A stretch of DNA of 64,000 nt from an uncultured Lachnospiraceae bacterium. GTDB lineage: Bacteria > Bacillota > Clostridia > Lachnospirales > Lachnospiraceae. The notes under the pieces are model-generated. The model worked only from the letters and a program-made list of their open reading frames with translations, did no database searches and was not told the origin of the DNA. Shown piece by piece: positions 60,203 to 64,000 of the stretch; position 1 is the first letter of the stretch; the number at the start of each line of letters is the position of its first letter. The DNA lies in contig CAJUCN010000016.1 in assembly GCA_910585005.1 (NCBI GenBank), forward strand, positions 13,639-77,638. Reading direction: 5' to 3'. A program made the position numbers and the translations under genes.

Positions 60203-62542
60203 TTATCCTTCCTCCTGCTTGTTTTGCCATGTAAGATAAAGAAGTTTCCATTCATATGCCAAAAGACTTAAACTTATTTTCCCATCTCTTACAGGGATCT
60301 GCTGTCTTATTTGTTCCTGTACATCCGTTTCAAAAGCCAGAAATTTGTGATGGCCTGGACACCTGACGGCAACCCTCTGGTTATCGGCTTCATGGTTTTT
60401 CAAAACGACCATAATTCCCCCTTCTTTGGCCGGGTAAATATTCGTCACTATCCCTTCTTTACTGCACTCTATGAAGCGCTCCGCCATTCCAGAAAATCTA
60501 TCCATATCTGCCACCGCACCGATCAGGCATCTATTTTCTGCTTTCACAAATTCCTTATATAGCTGGCTCAAGCTAACCTTGGGACTTACTGAAAATTGGT
60601 ATTGGAATTCTGCCATATCCCTTTGGCTTGCAGCAAAATTCGTATCCCAATAATTATTCATAGGCCATGCTGCAAGGATCGGGTTTGCCTTTCGCTCAAT
60701 GCAATGATTTTCCCTGCCAAAATGAAAATCTCCTACCTGTACCATCGGCGCATGAGGGCAGGCAAGGCTATAACAAATCTCCTCATCATAAAGGGCAACG
60801 CCATTTTCCACCGTAATATAGTCCCTGCATGTATTCCCTAGCTGCTGTCCATCCAATTCTACAAATTGGCCTGCCGTGTTATAAACACATTTCCATCCTT
60901 GCTTTAGTAAAAGCGGCATTACCAGATAAATACCTTCCGGTTCCCATACCGCATCCTTATGGATTCTCAGATTAAGGCCAATCTCCGCCTGATTTTTGTA
61001 AAAGACGATTTCCTGCTTCGCGAAACTTGCTCCTTCCATGGAAAATCTTCCGCAAAAGCTGATCTTACTCTCACTGATCTCCATATCCCACACTGCATTT
61101 TCATGGTTTCCAATCCTAAGCGCCTTCCACTCATGATTCCACATACTGACATTTTGATTGCATAAGTCTACATCCCTGGGAAAAATTGTCCTTCTAATCT
61201 TGCGCTGTTCTTCTCCATCCACCGTTTCCCTTACCAGCTCAAAAAATCCCCATTCTCCTGTATCATCCAAAAGGTTCCTTCCCATTTTCTTATCATAGAT
61301 CTGTCTGATCCCACCCCCCTTTTCATCTAATGTGATCTGGTAAAAAGGCGTTTCTACCGTTTCCCCGTTCATCCGAAACCAAGGGGTATCCCCCGGATCA
61401 CTTTTCATCTTACCGATTTCTTCAAAGGTAAGGGCTCTTATAGAAAATGGCGGCAGGGTAATTTCCCCAAAGTACTGTCTTGCTTCCTCCGCATAATATT
61501 CCTTTTCTTTGGTACGGTCCAAATAAGGGATATAGCGCTTTTGACGCACTGCACCAAGCTGCCTCTCCTTCCTCATCCATCCTGACGGAATGTCAAGGGC
61601 TGCTTTACTTGTAACCCCTGTGGGATTCACCACCATTACTCCCTCTAAGCAATCAGCCTGAAAAGGATTCCCAGCAAGCTTTTCCATCTGCGTGCCAACC
61701 AGATACCCCGCTAAATCCGCCGCCCGGTAAGACATCTCCTTCTTATGTATCAGTTGGGAAATACTTTCATAGTCCTGAGGGTCTGATACCGACTGGGAAG
61801 CCCCCCATGTATGCTCCTCAAAGAAAAGGACATTTAATTTTGCCTCTTTTTTAACTGCCAGATACCGTTCACTTTGAAATCCCGTCACACATTCCAAAAA
61901 GTCTGCGCTTTCCAATGCCCTTGCAGCAAGACGGTTCACTTTTGTTTCCCTGGCCGTACTGCTACACCCAAAGTTCCAATAGTCTGTCCAATCGCCAGCG
62001 TAAACGGGAAACGCACCTTCCCCCATTGACAGCAGCTTATCCCGAAGCATTTCCGGCGTAACAAACCGAACCCGGAATTCATGGCCTTCTGCATTATAAC
62101 GCCTTATTAAATCCGCCAGCCCTGCATCGGGGCAATTGTTATCATACATCGGGGGATTCGTAGCTGTAAGAAATGCAAAATCCCATGGATACCCCTGCTT
62201 TTCCAGCCGCTCGGTATACTCACAGATTCCCTGATGCATCCTTCCGGTATCCGCCTCACAGGTTTTAAAGAACTGGCTGAAAAGGGAATAATGTTCCCCC
62301 ACAAAACTGAGCAGCCTCCTGCCATCAGGCGTTTCCCACCAAAAGGCACAAGGGCGTTTCAATGGCACTCCCCCAAAATGAATGTTGATTCCCGTCAAAT
62401 AAAAATCCACCTGACTGTCCAGCAAAAGCTGGGACATCGGCCAGGGCTGCCCGTTCACATCATGGTTGACCGCTGTACAGATGGTCGTTTTCAGTTTTTT
62501 CCTAAGACAGTCCAAATCTTTCATCATGTCCAACATCTGCAT
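60203..62542 (-). pseudogene. GH38-like (DUF5054) alpha-mannosidase, 5'-truncated
   Basis: 779 codons remain. The opening TAVNHDVNGQPWPMSQLLLDSQ and FYLTGINIHFGG correspond to the interior of the GH38/DUF5054 barrel, while the N-terminal His-x-Asp zinc motif that normally precedes it by well over 100 residues is missing. Before the first ATG the frame stays open and protein-like (RRHTPGC at about 62549-62569) and then runs into AT-rich DNA with two copies of an 11-bp repeat. The rest is well preserved, so the loss is recent. It heads the operon with ROK and phosphomannose isomerase genes. Activity is unlikely without the missing metal ligands. A different start codon or fusion would change this view. 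Confidence 0.65.
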
Positions 62543-62572
62543 TGCCGTACAGCCTGGTGTATGCCGCCGCCA

Positions 62573-62605
62573 AAAATGACATTTTTTAACACTTAAAATG
62601 ACATT
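62573..62605. repeat. Two 11-bp direct repeats at the mannosidase breakpoint
   Basis: AAAATGACATT occurs at 62573-62583 and again at 62595-62605, exactly 22 bp apart, directly where the mannosidase coding sequence ends and GC drops. Multiple short terminal repeats of this kind are known from IS21-family ends, but no transposase is seen nearby. Confidence 0.5.
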
Positions 62606-62702
62606 AGTTATAAAACCACTTTATTTCCACCATAATTCTATTTTAAATATACATTTAAATCACATTAAAGGCTTGTTAAACTTATCGAAAATTTAGCCAT
62701 GT

Positions 62703-62729
62703 AAAAAGGGGCTTTTTACTGCCCCTTTT
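62703..62729 (-). terminator. Terminator of the Xre-type regulator
   Basis: AAAAAGGGGC (62703-62712) pairs with GCCCCTTTT (62721-62729); a TTTTT run follows on the minus strand. The first arm lies in the end of the coding sequence, and the stop codon is in the loop. Confidence 0.85.
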
Positions 62730-62988
62730 CCACCTTCCGGTTTCCATGTTCCTCTGTTATCAGATATTTTCCCGTTTTAGGATTTTTATTAGGAATAACC
62801 TCAATCAACTCGTCTACAGAGCAACCTAATACTTCGCAGATTCTATCAATATGCTCAACGCGTAGACTAACTACTATTTCGTTATACCACTCGTTAATCG
62901 TATTGGGTCTTATTCCTGTCAATTCTGATAATTTTCTTTGGGACATGCGTCTTTCTCCCAGAAGTCTTGATAAGTTTATTCTTACCAT
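62716..62988 (-). CDS. Xre/Cro-type helix-turn-helix regulator
   Basis: About 90 residues from the ATG at 62986-62988 with AGGGG 8 nt upstream. Helix-turn-helix: NLSRLLGERRMSQRKLSELTGIRPNTINEWYNEIVVSLRVEHIDRICEVLGCSVDELIEVIP; the tail NKNPKTGKYLITEEHGNRKVE is disordered. Its kind is common in mobile elements. AT-rich, unlike the neighbouring mannose operon. It is probably part of an element that extends beyond the right edge. Confidence 0.85.
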   Translation of the reverse strand: MVRINLSRLLGERRMSQRKLSELTGIRPNTINEWYNEIVVSLRVEHIDRICEVLGCSVDELIEVIPNKNPKTGKYLITEEHGNRKVEKGQ

Positions 62989-63061
62989 AATAATGCCCCT
63001 GATAAATATTAACATAATAAGTTGCATTATTTTGTATTTTGATATTTTATAACTAATTTCG

Positions 63062-63820
63062 TTATGTGAAATTTTTTATGATTAATTCTGGATATCTCGC
63101 TCCTCCTTTTGCTGAAACAAGATTATTATTTCGACTAACTTCAATAATATTATTACCTTTATATAATTGTCGTATAAAATCACAATCATTATAAGATAAA
63201 ATAAACTTTCCTTTTATGTTATTAAGCATCCCCTTCAATTCTACATGATCATCTTCTGTAAATTTAACTGAATAATAGTCCTCTGCTTTATAATATGGTG
63301 GATCCAAATAAAATAAAGTATCTGGCCTGTCATTATTATTGAGTATCTTTCTGAAATCCTGATTTTCAATAACTACAAATCTAAGTCTCTCTGCCACTAA
63401 CAGTAAATATCTTTTTGCTTTATTTATATCTCTTGCTTTCAACCCGAAAGAATGCAAATCCGAACCAAAGCTTTCCTTAATTAGAATAAAAAATCGTGCC
63501 GCCCTCTGAATATCAGTTAATCCTTGCACCTCCATTTGTGCTTTTACATCGTAAAATTGTTCTCTAGACACAAGTGTTAATTCAAGTTCTTTTTGTACTT
63601 CTTCAGCGTGATATTTAACACATCTAAATAAATTGACCAGTTTTCCATTAATATCATTATATACTTCTATTTCTGCATGTTTTTCAGAAGAAAATAAAAC
63701 CCAACCTGCTCCACCAAATACTTCCACATATCGCCTATAGGTTCCTTTATCAGGGAATTCCTTGACAATCTTATTCTTCAATGCTTTTTTACCACCAATC
63801 CAACTTATAAAGCTATCCAT
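63062..63820 (-). CDS. DNA adenine methyltransferase (D12 class)
   Basis: 252 residues. SAM-binding motif YVEVFGGAGWVLFSSEKHAEIEVYND and catalytic DPPY in LFYLDPPYYKAEDYY, in the order of class alpha (Dam-like) N6-adenine methylases, with N-terminal WIGGKKALKNKIVKEF. The start follows GAGAGGATATAATT. Without a nearby restriction gene it is an orphan, typical of phage or conjugative elements, and may protect against host restriction. The recognition site cannot be read from sequence. Confidence 0.92.
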   Translation of the reverse strand: MDSFISWIGGKKALKNKIVKEFPDKGTYRRYVEVFGGAGWVLFSSEKHAEIEVYNDINGKLVNLFRCVKYHAEEVQKELELTLVSREQFYDVKAQMEVQGLTDIQRAARFFILIKESFGSDLHSFGLKARDINKAKRYLLLVAERLRFVVIENQDFRKILNNNDRPDTLFYLDPPYYKAEDYYSVKFTEDDHVELKGMLNNIKGKFILSYNDCDFIRQLYKGNNIIEVSRNNNLVSAKGGARYPELIIKNFT

Positions 63821-63922
63821 AATTATATCCTCTCTTTCAAAATAATTAGGGCATCATTTTGGTAGAGATATATTAATATATATTTTTTTAATTTTGTCTC
63901 CTTAATTTTTAATAAAAACCAA
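63821..63922. other. AT-rich spacer without a gene
   Basis: It contains ATATATTAATATAT-like palindromic AT sequence around 63867-63890 and an AAGGAG-like sequence on the minus strand at about 63897-63902 that does not precede a plausible gene start. No confident element found. Confidence 0.4.
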
Positions 63923-64000
63923 ATGCCCATGATACCTGTATTAAATAATGATTTAATGTTTCCAGACGGCACCAGATTCTACCCAGATAAGCAAAATGGA
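63923..64000 (+). CDS. Possible partial open frame at the right edge
   Basis: 26 codons from an ATG read MPMIPVLNNDLMFPDG and TRFYPDKQNG, open to the edge. Ribosome-binding site not evident. The Asp/Gly/Asn content resembles phage structural proteins, but this is far too short for a call. Confidence 0.25.
   Translation, partial: MPMIPVLNNDLMFPDGTRFYPDKQNG

Noticed and set aside
62107..62349. Short minus-strand frame inside the mannosidase remnant
   Set aside because: It is in another frame of a well-conserved protein and has no ribosome-binding site.
63965..64000. Minus-strand frame ending near 63953 at the right edge
   Set aside because: Reads ILLIWVESGAVWKH then stops; too short to choose over the plus-strand frame, so neither was called firmly.
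1..64000. tRNA, rRNA or CRISPR arrays
   Set aside because: No tRNA-like cloverleaf, rRNA sequence or regularly spaced repeat array was seen on either strand; this was a visual search only.

Overview
The window looks like a chromosomal stretch of a gut Lachnospiraceae/Clostridia-type Firmicute. Supporting signs are strong AGGAGG ribosome-binding sites, the paired glgC/glgD genes, a FeoA/FeoB/Cys-rich FeoB-associated trio, YesM-type and GHKL/LytTR sensors, Lpl-type sugar ABC transporters and a chromosomal vanG-like cluster. No rRNA, tRNA or CRISPR array was seen. Most genes lie on the minus strand. The backbone is of moderate GC, with two clearly AT-rich blocks (about 8.67-11.85 kb and 62.6-64.0 kb) that look acquired.

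Layout. 0-8.7 kb is a glycan-use locus: a partial apiosidase-like glycosidase, an AraC regulator, a GH4 NAD-dependent glycosidase, a lipoprotein plus two-permease ABC importer and a YesM-type sensor kinase without its usual response regulator. 8.7-11.8 kb is a tight three-gene AT-rich operon: a DUF262 nuclease-like protein with an extra N-terminal domain, a DUF3696 ATPase and a protein of unknown family. It is the best candidate for a defence system. 11.9-25.4 kb holds a MATE exporter, two cyclic-di-GMP type signalling proteins, a GHKL/LytTR two-component pair beside a GH105 hydrolase and a PHP-fold metallohydrolase, a giant J-like/TPR protein, two small charged proteins and a stand-alone LytTR regulator with its own phased repeats. 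25.5-31.4 kb is ferrous iron uptake (feoA, feoB, small Cys-rich protein) with a nearby DtxR-type regulator sharing an operator half-site, two genes with a matching N-terminal peptide, and a lipase-like hydrolase. 31.3-40.8 kb holds a GH2 beta-mannosidase, a HAD phosphatase, a LysR regulator, an unknown protein and carAB.

41.0-47.3 kb is a complete vanG-type cluster (vanR, vanS, D-Ala-D-Ser ligase, VanXY peptidase, serine racemase) in which VanT is split into a membrane gene and a racemase gene. It is followed by a membrane-anchored MerR regulator with a classic 19-bp-spacer promoter, a frameshifted TetR remnant, purL, a zinc-ribbon membrane protein, a TetR regulator with a partner, and glgCD for glycogen synthesis. 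57.5-62.5 kb is a mannose-type catabolic operon (GH38-like mannosidase, ROK kinase, mannose-6-phosphate isomerase fusion) whose mannosidase has lost its 5' end exactly where the AT-rich right-hand block begins. That block carries an Xre-type regulator and a DNA adenine methylase and is probably the edge of a mobile element.

Start codons were chosen by ribosome-binding site where possible. Several genes begin inside a longer open frame, and this is noted per entry.
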